This document shows, one piece after another, positions 8,763 to 18,866 of a DNA stretch of 28,491 bases (position 1 is its first letter; every line of letters starts with the position of its first letter). Under the pieces are notes generated by a model. It saw only the letters and a list, made by a program, of their open reading frames with translations, ran no database searches and was not told the DNA's origin. The position numbers and the translations under genes are program-made. The stretch lies in contig JAFISE010000288.1 of assembly GCA_022560025.1 (NCBI GenBank), forward strand, positions 1 through 28,491, read 5' to 3'. The stretch is from Stagonosporopsis chrysanthemi. Lineage: Eukaryota; Ascomycota; Dothideomycetes; Pleosporales; Didymellaceae.

Positions 8763-10434
8763 ACATCTCAAAATACTCCTTCACCACCTCTGACACTAGT
8801 TTTCTCTCTTTGTCTTCTTGATAAAGCACCTTTGTTCGGAGATCAAACCAAGCTTCTGCAAGGGCGCCGTCCCCAGATTTTCCGCCTTTGACAGCCTTCA
8901 CTATAACGCTCTCAAGTTGAGTCAAGTCAGGAGTGTCAAGCTCCCAAATGAGGTGTTCTTCAAGCGGTGTATTTTTAAGCTGCTTGGTCATCTCGCGCGT
9001 GATGCGACCTTTGGTTTCCAAAATCTGTTGCGTCAAGGTGGGTTTGCATCTTGCCTCGAAGATGTGGTGAGTCAAATTGAGATTCTGCAGCATCCCGGCA
9101 GGGTCCGACCATCGCTCAATCCCCCTCACGCAGTCACTCACGGTTTTGGGTCGCCCGCTGAGGAAGAGGAACCTACTGACCCTCCCATCGTTAAACAATC
9201 TGTCTACAGCCAAGTGCAAGGGTTCACCCTTCAATCTCGTGCGCTCACATATATATGCGAAAAGCTGAAGAACGGTGCTGTCGTGTATGAAGAGTCGCAT
9301 GCAAAGAACATATTGAACTTTGAGCCAACTCATCATTTGCCCGAAGCTTACAGGATCGCCACATACCGTGACCCACGATTTAAATGCCGTCATGTTCGCT
9401 AGTATGTGCTGAATCAGGCTGTGGTCTTTATACACCTCCGCGTGTTTTCGAAAGATAGCATCTGTCGAGGCAATTTGCGTATTGACAGACGAGCGAATCT
9501 CATCCAAAGGAAGCTTCAGTTTCTTACATCGAGACATAAAAGAGGCCGCTACGACAGCAACGAAAGAAGGAGCGGACCAGTCCTGCACACTAGTGAGCAT
9601 TTGGGTTGGGACTGGCGCAAGATTGAATGGCGTTCCTGATATGTACACAGGATAGCTACGATAGGGTTAGCAGCATTCTCCAGGAGTCGTACGAAGTGAT
9701 AGAGACCCTAACATACACGACATCATGGAATACATCTTCGATGTTCTTGGAGCACAGTCGTAGCTCGGTCAAATACGGTGAGTCAATTGTTCTTAGTGCA
9801 GCAAGGCACTCGCCTGCGAACCACGATGGCGTCAATATCATCTCGGCATGTATCATTGTTTGAACCATGACGAGATGTGTGTTTGTCACTGGGGCGGATC
9901 AGTCAATTATACTGATTCTGGCATGTTGTGTTGGGTTTACAAACACGTTGAAGCAGTCGCCAAAGGCAGTGATCTTTCTGTAACTCGACGCCACAAGGCT
10001 TCAGCGTGAGCTATGTGCGATTCTATATCTTCAAGGAAACGAAGAAAAGCGGCGTCGGTAACTGAGATGTGGGCGTCCTGGGTCTCTTGAGGTTGGTCTT
10101 TGATCGGACCTGATGTGGCGAGAGCAACGATATGTTGTAGTAGTCGGATCCAGATATCGTGGCCGTTTCGCTGCTTCAAAGGAGCATAGAAGAAACGCCT
10201 AGAGTGTTTCTGACGTGATTCCAGCGAATGCTCAAGGTGGTCAACAACCAGCTTCAATTGTCCTCTGTCAAACGACGGCATTGCTTCTTCTATTTTGAGA
10301 CGAAGTTGCCTTAGCGTCATATTTTCATAAGAACTGTTTGGAAGAAGGATATCAAAGGCATCTTTTTCATGCTTTTTGTACCTGAAATACTCGTTACTGT
10401 CGAATTCGTTGTTCGGATTGGGTGCCTCTGCCAT
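8758..10434 (-). CDS. Unknown three-exon fungal protein (about 519 aa), C-terminus replaced by an LTR insertion
   Basis: Proposed exons on the minus strand: 10434-9945, 9888-9717, 9655-8758. Intron 2 has GTATGT, a GCTAAC branch site and TAG (61 bp) and joins the frames exactly (phase 2). Intron 1 uses GTTTGT...CAG (56 bp), also frame-preserving but with a weaker donor. Start at ATG 10434 (MAEAPNPNNEF). The protein is soluble-looking and helical; no domain recognised. The stop TAA comes from the first bases of the L2 LTR: ...EYFEM then L and stop. Without the LTR the frame would run 19 residues further (CRRKPGAIPLSKYNKLPLS) to a TAG. Another L2 LTR starts 93 bp upstream of the ATG. Conservation of splicing suggests the gene was functional recently. 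Confidence 0.6.
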
Positions 10435-10526
10435 CGTGAGAGCCGTAAGCGGGGGTGGGTACAAGCGCTGCAGGGCCGGAGAGTGAAGCAAGCAGGCTTT
10501 CGACGAGATTACCGTGCGTGGTCACC

Positions 10527-10703
10527 TGTAACTACGTGGCTTAGATCACATGATATTCTATTGTGGCAGGCACTGCCCGGTGTGGGCAAGTGCACTCACC
10601 TCTGAGCTGGGAGCTCCTGGACACGATCATCACAACACGACAACAGATAGCAATACAAGCGTTCTTCCGCAGCCTCCAACCCGACACTGCTCACGCAGTT
10701 ACA
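10527..10703 (+). repeat. Solo LTR, family L2 (177 bp), near-perfect target duplication
   Basis: Ends TGTAACTACGTGGC and CGCAGTTACA. Flanks TCACC (10522-10526) and TCACA (10704-10708) match at four of five bases. It sits just upstream of the minus-strand gene at 10434 and has opposite orientation to the LTR at that gene's 3' end. Confidence 0.88.
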
Positions 10704-10708
10704 TCACA

Positions 10709-10794
10709 AGACCTCGGTGTTGACGCGTTAAAGTTGACCGGCAGCAACCTTGTCTTTTGGCAAGTGCTTGGTATGAAAGTTTTTCTCATGGTTT
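10709..10794 (-). pseudogene. Fragment of a pogo transposase N-terminus (Psq-type HTH)
   Basis: The minus strand matches positions 27826-27911 of the intact pogo element (codons around KLSYQALAKKHGCCRSTLTRRH) at nucleotide level, including the GGTATGAAAGTTT block, but the frame is degraded. It is bounded on the left by the L2 LTR duplication and on the right by a TA followed by the end of another pogo-type element. Confidence 0.7.
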
Positions 10795-10796
10795 TA

Positions 10797-11140
10797 CCGT
10801 GTCCGTGCACCGAACGCCTGGAGTCACCGAACGCCCAGGACACCAAAATTACACCATTTTTGAACGCGTAATTACTCAACACCATGCCAGGGTTACAATC
10901 TGCGCTTGCAGAGATACGTAATTTGAACCCAGGCAACAAACTTGTCTACACAAATATTGCCAAAAAACACGGTGTGTCGCGCACAACGTTGTCGCGCGCG
11001 CATCGCGGTGTGCAGGTCCCTCGACACGTTGAGTATCACAACAACCGCAAACTCAACGACCAACAAGAATATGACCCGCTTAAGTATATAGATAAGCTTA
11101 CTACGCGTCATGTAGCACCTACAAGGGATGGGATAGGAGT
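10797..11140 (+). pseudogene. 5' end and N-terminus of a second pogo-type element (P2), truncated
   Basis: After TA (10795-10796) the sequence starts CCGTGTCCGTGCACCGAACG, a motif that recurs at 23876 and 28027 and is read as the terminal repeat of this family. From ATG 10884 the frame gives ALAEIRNLNPGNKLVYTNIA and KKHGVSRTTLSRAHRG, the Psq HTH, then PLKYIDKLTTRHVAPTRDGI, the start of a CENP-B-type HTH. The homology breaks after about 11130; no DDE domain follows. The remaining frame to 11198 is unrelated. Confidence 0.7.
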
Positions 11141-11435
11141 TTTTTGGTGTTTGATAAGCACGTGGAGAAGAAGTGCCTTCAGGTCGGAAAAGGACTGACA
11201 CTGAAATACCGGTGGCAAGCTGTACGGGTGTCTCCATGCTGGCAAAGGTATGTGCAGCCGCCGTTGTACCGTTGGCTTAGAAAATTGAGCATGGCTATCT
11301 AAGCAAAGCGTGTGGAGTGGCAAAGTGCGTGGAAAAACGATTTCCGCGTGCTTTGGAAGTGCGCGGGGTAGCCAAAGCCGCTAAGTTACTGGTACCGGTA
11401 CCGTGTGCAGCGCGCGCGATGCGCACGGACGCACG
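11141..11435. other. Unassigned segment between pogo relics
   Basis: GC-rich near 11395-11435 with GGTACC repeated twice and CGCG runs. No coding signal recognised; may be rearranged transposon DNA. Confidence 0.35.
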
Positions 11436-12090
11436 ACGCGCACCCCTCCATTTTGTGAGGTATCACCAAGCTGAGATTATTAAGCCACGTATAATTAATG
11501 ATATCACAAGGCTCTTAGCGGGGAGATCTATGGACCTATATGACATGAGCGATGGGCTGATTACCACCACGCCCGCCCCTGCGTTTCTGCTTATTTTTGG
11601 GTGTTTGCGCCTATAAGACCTTCACATTGCCTTGTTTGGGCAATTAAATATTTTTCGAACTTCGCGGGCTTATTTTTCACGCTATTTTCCCACCCGGCGT
11701 TTGACTACTTCGACGTCCTTCACCGCTTTGATTATGTACGCCGCACCTGCTTCTTCTGCGCTCTTTCTCTTTATGTAGCTTTTTCGTGTGTTAAATCTCT
11801 TGTTTAAATGCGTTTTCTGTTTCCAATTGCTCCTCATAAGGCTTATTTGCGCGGTTACGGGCGTCAGCTTCTCATTCAGCTCTAGAACTCTACCAGACTG
11901 CGTCTCCACTCAACGGCTATACAGAAGCAGTGTCTTGTGTGTCTTTGAATTCTTTTCTGAGCTGTCAGCTGTAGCTTGGCTTCTTCCAACTTGTGTTGTA
12001 CTAATTGAGAATGCACGTGGAGTTGGTGCATAGACTGATTGTGCGGCCTTGACTGGTTACATCCCTCTTCGCCCACAACCCCCCGCGATA
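11436..12090 (-). pseudogene. C-terminal half and 3' end of a decayed pogo transposase (P1-like)
   Basis: Collinear with 25929-26690 of the intact element: degenerate terminal repeat at 11436-11450, GGTATCACC at 11459, the proline-rich tail codons near 11555-11585, and strong similarity of 11841-11872 to 26441-26474. The region encodes the Lys/Glu-rich coiled-coil tail, with many stops and indels. The catalytic half is missing; homology fades at about 12090. Confidence 0.7.
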
Positions 12091-12106
12091 GAGACGTTGC
12101 TTGGAT

Positions 12107-12770
12107 TTAATGTGACTCGTCAGGTGCAGCAAAAACTGCGAGGAATCGGTCGGCCAGCCTTCTGTACATCACAGTCAGGAGAGCCATAAGTAGGTAGATT
12201 AGCATCGTGGCGGCAATCAAGCCTCTTCCAGTATCGTGGTCTCGTGGGTTTCCACTCAGCCACCCTGTTGTTCTGCCGATTAGAAGAGGCTGGGTGTGTA
12301 AGAACAAGCCCAGTTCTTCAAGCCCACCTTACACCACCCGACAACTACCCGACTCAGATCCGTCTTCTAACTGCTCCTCGGTACAATCTTCCCCGAGCTT
12401 CCAGGTATAAGACAGGAAGTCTCTACAGAGTTCAGATAGATAGTTTTGAAGCATCCTTTCGTACAAGACCTATAGGAATAGAGATCTAGTCCTGCAGTTT
12501 ATCCCAGTGCTTCCATATACCTCGTAGCGGATACCTATGCCTTTCGGACTCCTCTAGCATCCTGTGTCGTTACAGGGTGAGCCTCAACATATTTTTGTGC
12601 AGCAGAGTCTCGCAATCGCTGTTCCCTTTCCACAAGTATCTCCCTTTATTGTGACAGTTGAGAGAGTATGCAGTCTGCCTTCTGCTTGGCGATGTTTGTT
12701 TCGTACTCCAGCTTCTTGACAAGTGCGTCTACTTGCTTGTGCACACAGTTGTCAACAAACAAATATACTT
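12107..12770 (-). pseudogene. Decayed unknown gene: coiled-coil stretch then one membrane segment
   Basis: On the minus strand 12755-12560 reads HKQVDALVKKLEYETNIAKQ and, after a TAA, REILVEREQRLRDSAAQKYV, an evident coiled coil. Further on, after frame changes, 12240-12107 encodes GLIAATMLIYLLMALLTVMY, a plausible transmembrane helix, and a short tail ending in a stop at 12107. Multiple stops show loss of function. I do not recognise the family. The hAT element begins just upstream of this relic and may have broken it. Confidence 0.4.
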
Positions 12771-12897
12771 CCAAATCTCAGCTTTTAAGACGTCAAGTCC
12801 CCAAATCAAGTAAACCAAATCTCAGGCGTATATTTTAAAGCTGAAATCAAGTCTCTAGTAAGGATTTGACTTGAAGATTTGATAGATTTGATAGTTG
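12771..12897. repeat. Cluster of short CAAATC/GATTTG repeats (probable hAT subterminal region)
   Basis: CCAAATCTCAG at 12771 and 12815, CCAAATCAAG at 12801, GAAATCAAG at 12843, and inverted GATTTG units at 12863-12894. Dense short direct and inverted repeats next to a hAT transposase are characteristic of subterminal transposase-binding sites. No matching array was found on the 3' side of the gene, and no 8-bp duplication could be identified. Confidence 0.5.
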
Positions 12898-13083
12898 TTA
12901 AGCTGTAATGTTGCTGCAAAAGTAAGCAATATTCAGAGTTGTTAATTGGCCACAGCTTGCTGCCAAATCTTATCGCGCACCATCTCATCGCGTATCTGAC
13001 GCGCCTATTGCCTTTCCATCAGCTTACTTTTGCCTATCTATCTACTATTATTGCTTACTTTGTGGGCTCACTAATAGCCTAAG

Positions 13084-15746
13084 ATGCCCCCTAATGCGCC
13101 AACAATGGCAACCCACGCGCCGGAGTACGCGCCAACAACGACACAGAGGTAGCCAATGAAGGCGGAGGTCGCGGTAAACGGCAGAAAGTACGCACCCAGC
13201 GGGCTATCGAAGGCGACCTGCTACCAGCTGGCACTGCTAGCCAGCCGATAGAGCTGCCCGATACGCAATTACCAGCGCCGTCGCCTCCATCGTCGCCATC
13301 ACAGGCTCCCAGACAGCCACCCACGGCTGCCGAAGACCCGCTTTATGGCCAGGTTATAGGTGCCTCACAGCGGCCGTGGGAGCTGCAGTTGTTGGAGTCG
13401 CAGGCGTTGACGCCACCATCGGCGGCAAAGGCAGCCACAGAGGCTTCGGCGGAGGCTTTGGCGGGTGATGATGACAACGGCGGCGGCTTTGACGGACGAT
13501 TCGTGGATAACTACGATGGCATCAATTGGGATAAGCTGGCTCAATATCAAGCGCCTAAGCGCACACTTGTTGGCAAGAAGAGCTGGGTCTTTCAGCACGG
13601 CTATCGTGTTGCGTTAAAGCAAACTCCCGCACAAATAGAGGCTAATGAGCCTAAGCGTACCTTCTTTGTATGCCGTTGGTGTCATCGGAACACCCCAACG
13701 AGCAGCTTAATCGAGGTGACGGATGCCACAAGCTCAGTGGCGAAGCACCTGGGTCGTCAAAGGCGCGGCCATCGCCTAACTGCGCGTGGGAAACAGCTGC
13801 CTCAGCTGCCGGGTGGTCAGTCAACTATATTTGACGCAATGAAGAAGGACGTAGTTGCGCCACAAGCTGTAGCTAACGAGCTTGGAAACTTTGACGTACA
13901 GGGTTTTCGGCTTGCTGCCGTGCAATGGCTTGTGGAGAATAACCATCCGCTACGCGAGTTTGAGACTGAGAGCTTCCGGCGTATGCTGCAGTTTGCCAAT
14001 CCAGCAGCTGTTGAGGCACTGTGGGCGAGCCATAATAGCGTGTCAAGGTTCGTATTGCGACTCTACGATTACCTTGTCTCTATTGTCAAAGCAGAGTTAG
14101 CAACAGCGAGTAGCAAGATCCACATTACCTTTGACGGCTGGACAGCCAAAGGTGGCAAACGTGGCTCCTTTGGTGTTGTTGCTCACTACGTGGATACCTC
14201 TGGAAAGATTCGTGACCTGCCTTTGGCGCTGCCGCAGCTTGCTGGCGTCCATAGTGGTGAGCGGATAGGCGAGTGTGTTGATAAAGCGCTACGCGCGTTT
14301 GGTATAACAGAAAAGAAGCTGGGTTACTTTGTGTTGGATAACGCTGCAAGTAACGACGTAGCAGTCAGCTACTTGGGTAAACTGTACGGATTTACTGCCA
14401 CCCACCGCCGCCTTCGTTGCAGCTGCCACACCATCAATCTTGTCGGCCAAATTGTCATGTTTGGCAAGGATAAAGACGCCTACGATAATGACCCAAAGCA
14501 CGAGAAAGACGAAGAGAAGTTCATGGATGAGTGGCGACGATTAGGACCGCTTGGAGTGTTTCTGGATATTACTACTTTTATCAGTACGCCGAAGCAATAT
14601 CACAGCTTCTCTACTTTCCAGCACCTCGCGTTAGCTGAAGATCCAACAAACAAAGCCTTGTTGTTAGCTGTTGTTAAGGCAGTTGTCACACGCTGGAATA
14701 GCTATTGCGCTGCCTTTGAGCGTGGGCTTATCCTCCAACGTCCCATCACCGACTACGCTAAACACCACATCTCGCGAATCAAAGAGCTCGATCGAACAAC
14801 CAACAAACCAGCAGCAGCTCCGGCATGGATGGGATCTACGGGCTTGACAGCAGCAGATTGGGCGGTCATCACTGAATACGTCGATATACTCAAGCCGCTC
14901 AAGGCGGCCACCGAGCGGCTTGAAGGTCGTGGCAAAAGCAAGCTGCCAGGCGATCGTAAGCTCAACGGGCGATTTGGCGCTGTCTATGAGATTATCCTTA
15001 TACGCGGTTATGAAGAGCGCTTAGTTACCTATCGCGATGTTGACTTTGAGCACGATGAGGCTCCAGAGGACCATTTGGCCATCAACTTACGCAGAGCCGT
15101 AGCTAAACTGAAGCTTTACTACAGCAGATTGAGCGACAGTCCTGCCTATTACGCTGCAATTGTGCTCCATCCGCGCTATCGCAACTACTGCAAAGTCGCT
15201 TGGGCGGATGACCCAGCCCGATTGGCAGCTGCCAACGCTGCCTTTCAGCAATTTTGGGCTGTGTATGCCCGTACGGCTGCTCCCCGGCCGCCTCCACACC
15301 CGCTGGTAAGGCGCTCCAACGCTATCGATGACGCCGTTGACGCGATTATTGACGCAGAGAGCGACTCTGATGAAGAAACTGGGGATGAGTACGAGCGCTG
15401 GCGGGCTTGTGAGCCGCGTTGGAGCCGCGCCGACTTTGATCGTGAGGGTAATCCAGTCCGCTACTGGCTTAATCTACGCAACATATATCCATTGTTGGCT
15501 CAGTTTGCGCTTAATATTATGAGTATCCCAGCCTCTAGCGCTGAGTGTGAGCGACTGTCTAGCGAACTGGGGGACTTGTTGGAGCCAAAACGGCGTAATA
15601 TAGGGTCACAATTACTAGCTGCTCTGCAGTGTGTACGGAGCTGGCTTCAGGCTGGCTTCATGAGCAGCGACGATGAGGTTGATGAGAGCAATCTTACTGA
15701 CGCTGCAATTGACAGTTTGTACGGAGTAACTCAATGGGGAGAGTAA
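13084..15746 (+). CDS. hAT-superfamily transposase, intact except for an N-terminal frameshift
   Basis: A single frame is open from 13095 to the stop at 15746. Numbering from codon 13389: BED-like zinc finger at residues 91-130 (C95, C98, H120, H128); RNase H-like catalytic blocks ITFDGWTAKGG (D249) and YFVLDNAASNDVA (D317); RLRCSCHTINLVGQ (C344, C346, H347); TRWNS around 435; and the C-terminal hAT dimerisation domain 692-760 with SIPASSAECERLSSELG (E719/E721). The only plausible start, ATG 13084 (MPPNAPT...), is in another frame and meets TAG at 13150-13152; the main frame has TAA at 13092-13094. A one-base change between 13095 and 13149 therefore separates start from body, or the start is spliced. 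hAT proteins cut and paste their element by DDE-type catalysis. Confidence 0.88.
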
Positions 15747-15873
15747 CTACTAATTTATAGTTATAACGCTTTAATCTATATTAATACTTGCAACAGAGAA
15801 CCTCTTAGAGGTCACATCGCAGGCAGCGTGTCATCTTCAAAGCCTCGCATCGTGTGCTATGACTACAGACCTG

Positions 15874-16110
15874 CTACCTGAGCAGCCTCAGCTGCATAGC
15901 AAGGGAGATCAAAGCAGCAAGGCAGGTGTAGAAAGCAAGGGCCGTCAGAGATGGTGTGCGCAAGACGAGTAATAACACAAGTAAGACAGTAGTGATGTTC
16001 TGGAAGGTGATCAGCAGATAGAGGAGAAAGTGCTTAGGAACAGTACTGTATGTATGACAACGTCCAGCCCTGCGAAGATACGGAGTCGGGGATATGTTGG
16101 GTGGTTGCAT
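15874..16110 (-). CDS. Possible small membrane protein (78 aa), uncertain
   Basis: ATG 16110, preceded by CACCAAG, opens MQPPNISPTPYLRRAG followed by two hydrophobic stretches (FLLYLLITFQNITTVLLVLL and LTALAFYTCLAALISLAM). It overlaps, in another frame, a readable tract (HPTYPRLRIFAGLDVVIHTV) that continues an upstream decayed frame, so it may be only a fortuitous hydrophobic frame in a pseudogene. No family recognised. Confidence 0.25.
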   Translation of the reverse strand: MQPPNISPTPYLRRAGRCHTYSTVPKHFLLYLLITFQNITTVLLVLLLVLRTPSLTALAFYTCLAALISLAMQLRLLR

Positions 16111-17084
16111 CTTGGTGAGGCGGACTTCTCGGGCATATGGGATGCACGTTACAACTGATCGCGAATGTCCTTCAACACGTCTTCATGACTCTACAGTCGA
16201 TGGCCCTGCTCTACTAGTCTTACAAGTGCTCTGACGTGGTGAGCATTCAGCTTGTAGTGACTTGGCGAACTGATCACGTGAACAGTACGGATCAAGGTCA
16301 CACAGCGAGCCAGAACATCGCGTTATAGTGTATACGCCTACCAACGGTGTTTCTGGTGGGACGCCTTGGCTGCCTTCCACCGACTGGACATCACTGAGCG
16401 TGTCAGCTTAAACTCAAGGAAGTTTGCCTACCTACAGTACAGGCTGTTGAAGAAACGACAGAACCATGAAGAACCACAGAAAAGCAATTCGATGCCAGTA
16501 CCCATCAAGGTCCTCTTGACTTCCTTGCTCTGAGCGAACAGATTCTCTGGAAGTGCCAGACCGCAACGCTCGGACGGAACGCGCAAGTGATACGTGTGAT
16601 CAAGCTGTGCGGCCTTGAAGTGGCTCTGTGCAATCTTTCGAAGTTGGGTGTCGTGAAGACTCATCCTTGACCATGTCACGGCCAAGAATGTGCCAGAGAG
16701 TGCAGTATGCCTGTTGGCTCAGCCATGCTTCAGGGTGCATGTTTGATCTGGTGTACGCCAGTTTCAGCCTGAACCTTTGATCGAGGTCAAGGCTTTGAGA
16801 CACCATGATCGTCTCCACTGACTGAATTGCAACGTCTGTCAGCATCGTGCGTCATTCCTTGCAAGATTTTAAATTATCGTCCTTCGTAAGGTGGCGAGAT
16901 TGGCGAGGACAGAGCCTGCCTGATGATTCAGGCACAGCTTCGAACATAGCTTATTCTGGCAGCACCCCAGCTCTACTATGTGATTTTGCTCTAGCTCAGG
17001 GGGAGACTCTGGTTTGGGAGCTGTTTCCAGCATGACAATGAGTTTTAGTCCCTCCGAAACCGGGATCATTTCTTTCTTAGTCAC
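16111..17084 (-). pseudogene. Decayed minus-strand coding tracts, family unknown
   Basis: Readable pieces in changing frames: 16845-16680 LTDVAIQSVETIMVSQSLDL and LSQQAYCTLWHILGRDMVK; 16670-16500 SLHDTQLRKIAQSHFKAAQL and LALPENLFAQSKEV; 16260-16120 HVRALVRLVEQGHRL, stop, SHEDVLKDIRDQL, stop. Their amino-acid texture looks like former exons of a single gene with stops and shifts. No domain can be named. Confidence 0.35.
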
Positions 17085-17645
17085 ACATCTCTTCTCTCTC
17101 TTTTTCTTCTAGAGAGTCGTTGCTACAAGGTCCCAATCGGCTCAGCTCTTGTCTGCTTTCATCGCCGCCTCAGCTTCAGCGGTCGCGGCAGTAGCGGTTG
17201 CCTCTTCTTTATCCAGGCGCAAACCTTCAAAAAAAAGGCCTGCTCTTTAGCCTGTTGGGTAAGCTCTTCATCCTAGGCTGTTGCTTCTGGTCTAAGGCGC
17301 CCTATGGCAAGCCCTAGGGGGATAATATTGTTTTGGAATTGGAAGAACAACGACCCGTCACAACGCTCCACAGGGCATATCCTTGGCAAGTCCTTTCCAC
17401 GGCGCATCATAGCAGCAGAAGAATGAGATTTAGATAGAGAGAACATTAATTCTTTACACCAACGCCCCAATATCATCACCAGTGACCAAACAATCGGACC
17501 GCACCAGAGCCTGTCACAACCACCATTATCACCACGATCAACGTTTGGTAGATACGCGCGCAAGTCTTTGCTTGCTAGCAGAGAGAGAGAGCCACACAGA
17601 CAGGGAGGGAGAGTTAGATAAGCAGCACTTTGAATAAGATTCAAA
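17085..17645 (-). other. Decayed or non-coding DNA, a relic frame without ATG
   Basis: A minus-strand frame 17644-17273 has no ATG start; downstream, about 17230-17140 reads RLDKEEATATAATAEAEAA, a charged Ala-rich stretch that could be a coiled-coil relic. A poly-A run lies near 17230 and GA/GT-rich simple sequence at 17580-17612. No gene supported. Confidence 0.3.
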
Positions 17646-17682
17646 CAAGGAAAGCTAGCAGCTACGACCTACCCAAACGCCT

Positions 17683-17713
17683 TCCTCCCTCCTCCTCCTC
17701 CTCCTCCTCCCCC
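17683..17713 (+). repeat. (CTC)n microsatellite
   Basis: About ten CTC/TCC units in a row. Confidence 0.9.
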
Positions 17714-17774
17714 TCGTGTCACATCACGCGAGCCGCAGGTAGACCAGCATGCCTAGCTGCGATGCCTCTATCAC

Positions 17775-18690
17775 CTACGGCGCGCCGACTGGCTGATCTG
17801 CCGAGACCCTTGCCTGCCCGCGCCCTTCGACGTACTGAAGCGCAAACACCAGCTCATGGTTGCGCTTTGTCGACGAGAGGCTGTGTGCACCGGAAGTGGT
17901 GCGTTGCAGCAGCGTGTTCCAGGCGTGTCCGGTTGGGAGGCGCTGAGGGCGCGCACGCGCTCGTTCAGCATGGGAACGATCTATACCAGCATGCTGTCCA
18001 GTTGGCTCTGGGGAGGTGGGCGGCCGCCAGGAGGGAGGCCGAACCTGTCCCCCTTGCCAATGTCGCGAGAATCGATGACGGAGAAGCCTCGCTCGGCGGC
18101 GTGAGAGGCCTGCTGCCGCGCGACCACGACCCAGAGTCGATCGGGGCTGAGCTGGTTGGTCCTGACGGCCGTCTTGGCTGGCTGAGAGCCTCGAGGGCTT
18201 GACACCACAACGTGTGGCGCGTTTCTCATCAGGATCAGGCTGCCGGAGCTTCGGTCCAGGCAGCGGCGGTGCGGGACTGCTCAGGGACGGCGGCCTCTGC
18301 GGCTGAGGGCGGGGTGTCGACGAAGCGCGTGGACATGCCCAGACGACGCGGCCGTTTGGGGCGAGGAGGCGGCGCATGTTGCGCAGGGTCTGAAGGTGTA
18401 GGTCGGGCGAATTAGTCGTGAGGACGTGGACGGCGAAGATGCAGTCGTAGGCCTGCGGCGTCTTAGGAAGCGCGCGGACGCGGTCACCAAAGTCGGCGTC
18501 GGTGATGTTGGCGCGCAGCTGATGGACCTCCGTGACTGCGGTGCCTCGAAGGTTAACAGCGAGACCCTTGTCGCTGAGCGTGTGGGCGAAGTTAACATCG
18601 AGCAGCTCCTGCACGGCGTCGACACCAACGCAGGCGCCAGCGCCGACAGTCAGCTTGGCTTGGGCTCGAGGTGCGAAAGTAGACCATGGC
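17775..18690 (-). pseudogene. Broken class I SAM-dependent methyltransferase-like gene
   Basis: Between 18690 and 18329 the minus strand encodes KLTVGAGACVGVDAVQELL (motif I-like G-x-G region), LRANITDADFGDRVRALP, AYDCIFAVHVL (motif II region) and LRNMRRLLAPNGRVVWAC (motif III region), the order expected in Rossmann-fold methyltransferases. A well-placed ATG (18687, after a CT-rich tract and AACAGCC) is out of frame with this domain. After about 18330 the domain frame runs on as Arg/Pro-rich text without protein character, while the other two frames carry short plausible pieces (LWVVVARQQASHAAERGFSV at about 18130). It is therefore frameshifted at least twice. The long 363-codon frame as a whole starts at GTG and should not be taken as the protein. 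Confidence 0.45.
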
Positions 18691-18866
18691 TGTTGGAGAG
18701 AGAGGGAAAAGAAAGCAAAGAGGAGATTTGATGGTCGGATTTGCTGTTGTTGAGCCCGCAAGAGTGTGTGCGTAGGAGGTGGGAGATGCAAGCTGTGTTG
18801 TAGGTAAAGAAGGTTGACATAGAGCCTGCTGCGAGCACGGCGCGCACTCTCATCAAATCTGCCCAC

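Noticed and set aside
8482..8891. Open frames across 8482-8891
   Set aside because: They are mostly L2 LTR sequence and antisense to the three-exon gene.
15060..15300. Minus-strand frames inside the hAT gene
   Set aside because: They are antisense shadows of a strongly supported transposase frame.
17775..18866. A 363-codon minus-strand frame taken as one protein
   Set aside because: It starts at GTG, begins with likely untranslated or intronic sequence and ends in Arg/Pro-rich frame-shifted text; only the central part has methyltransferase character.
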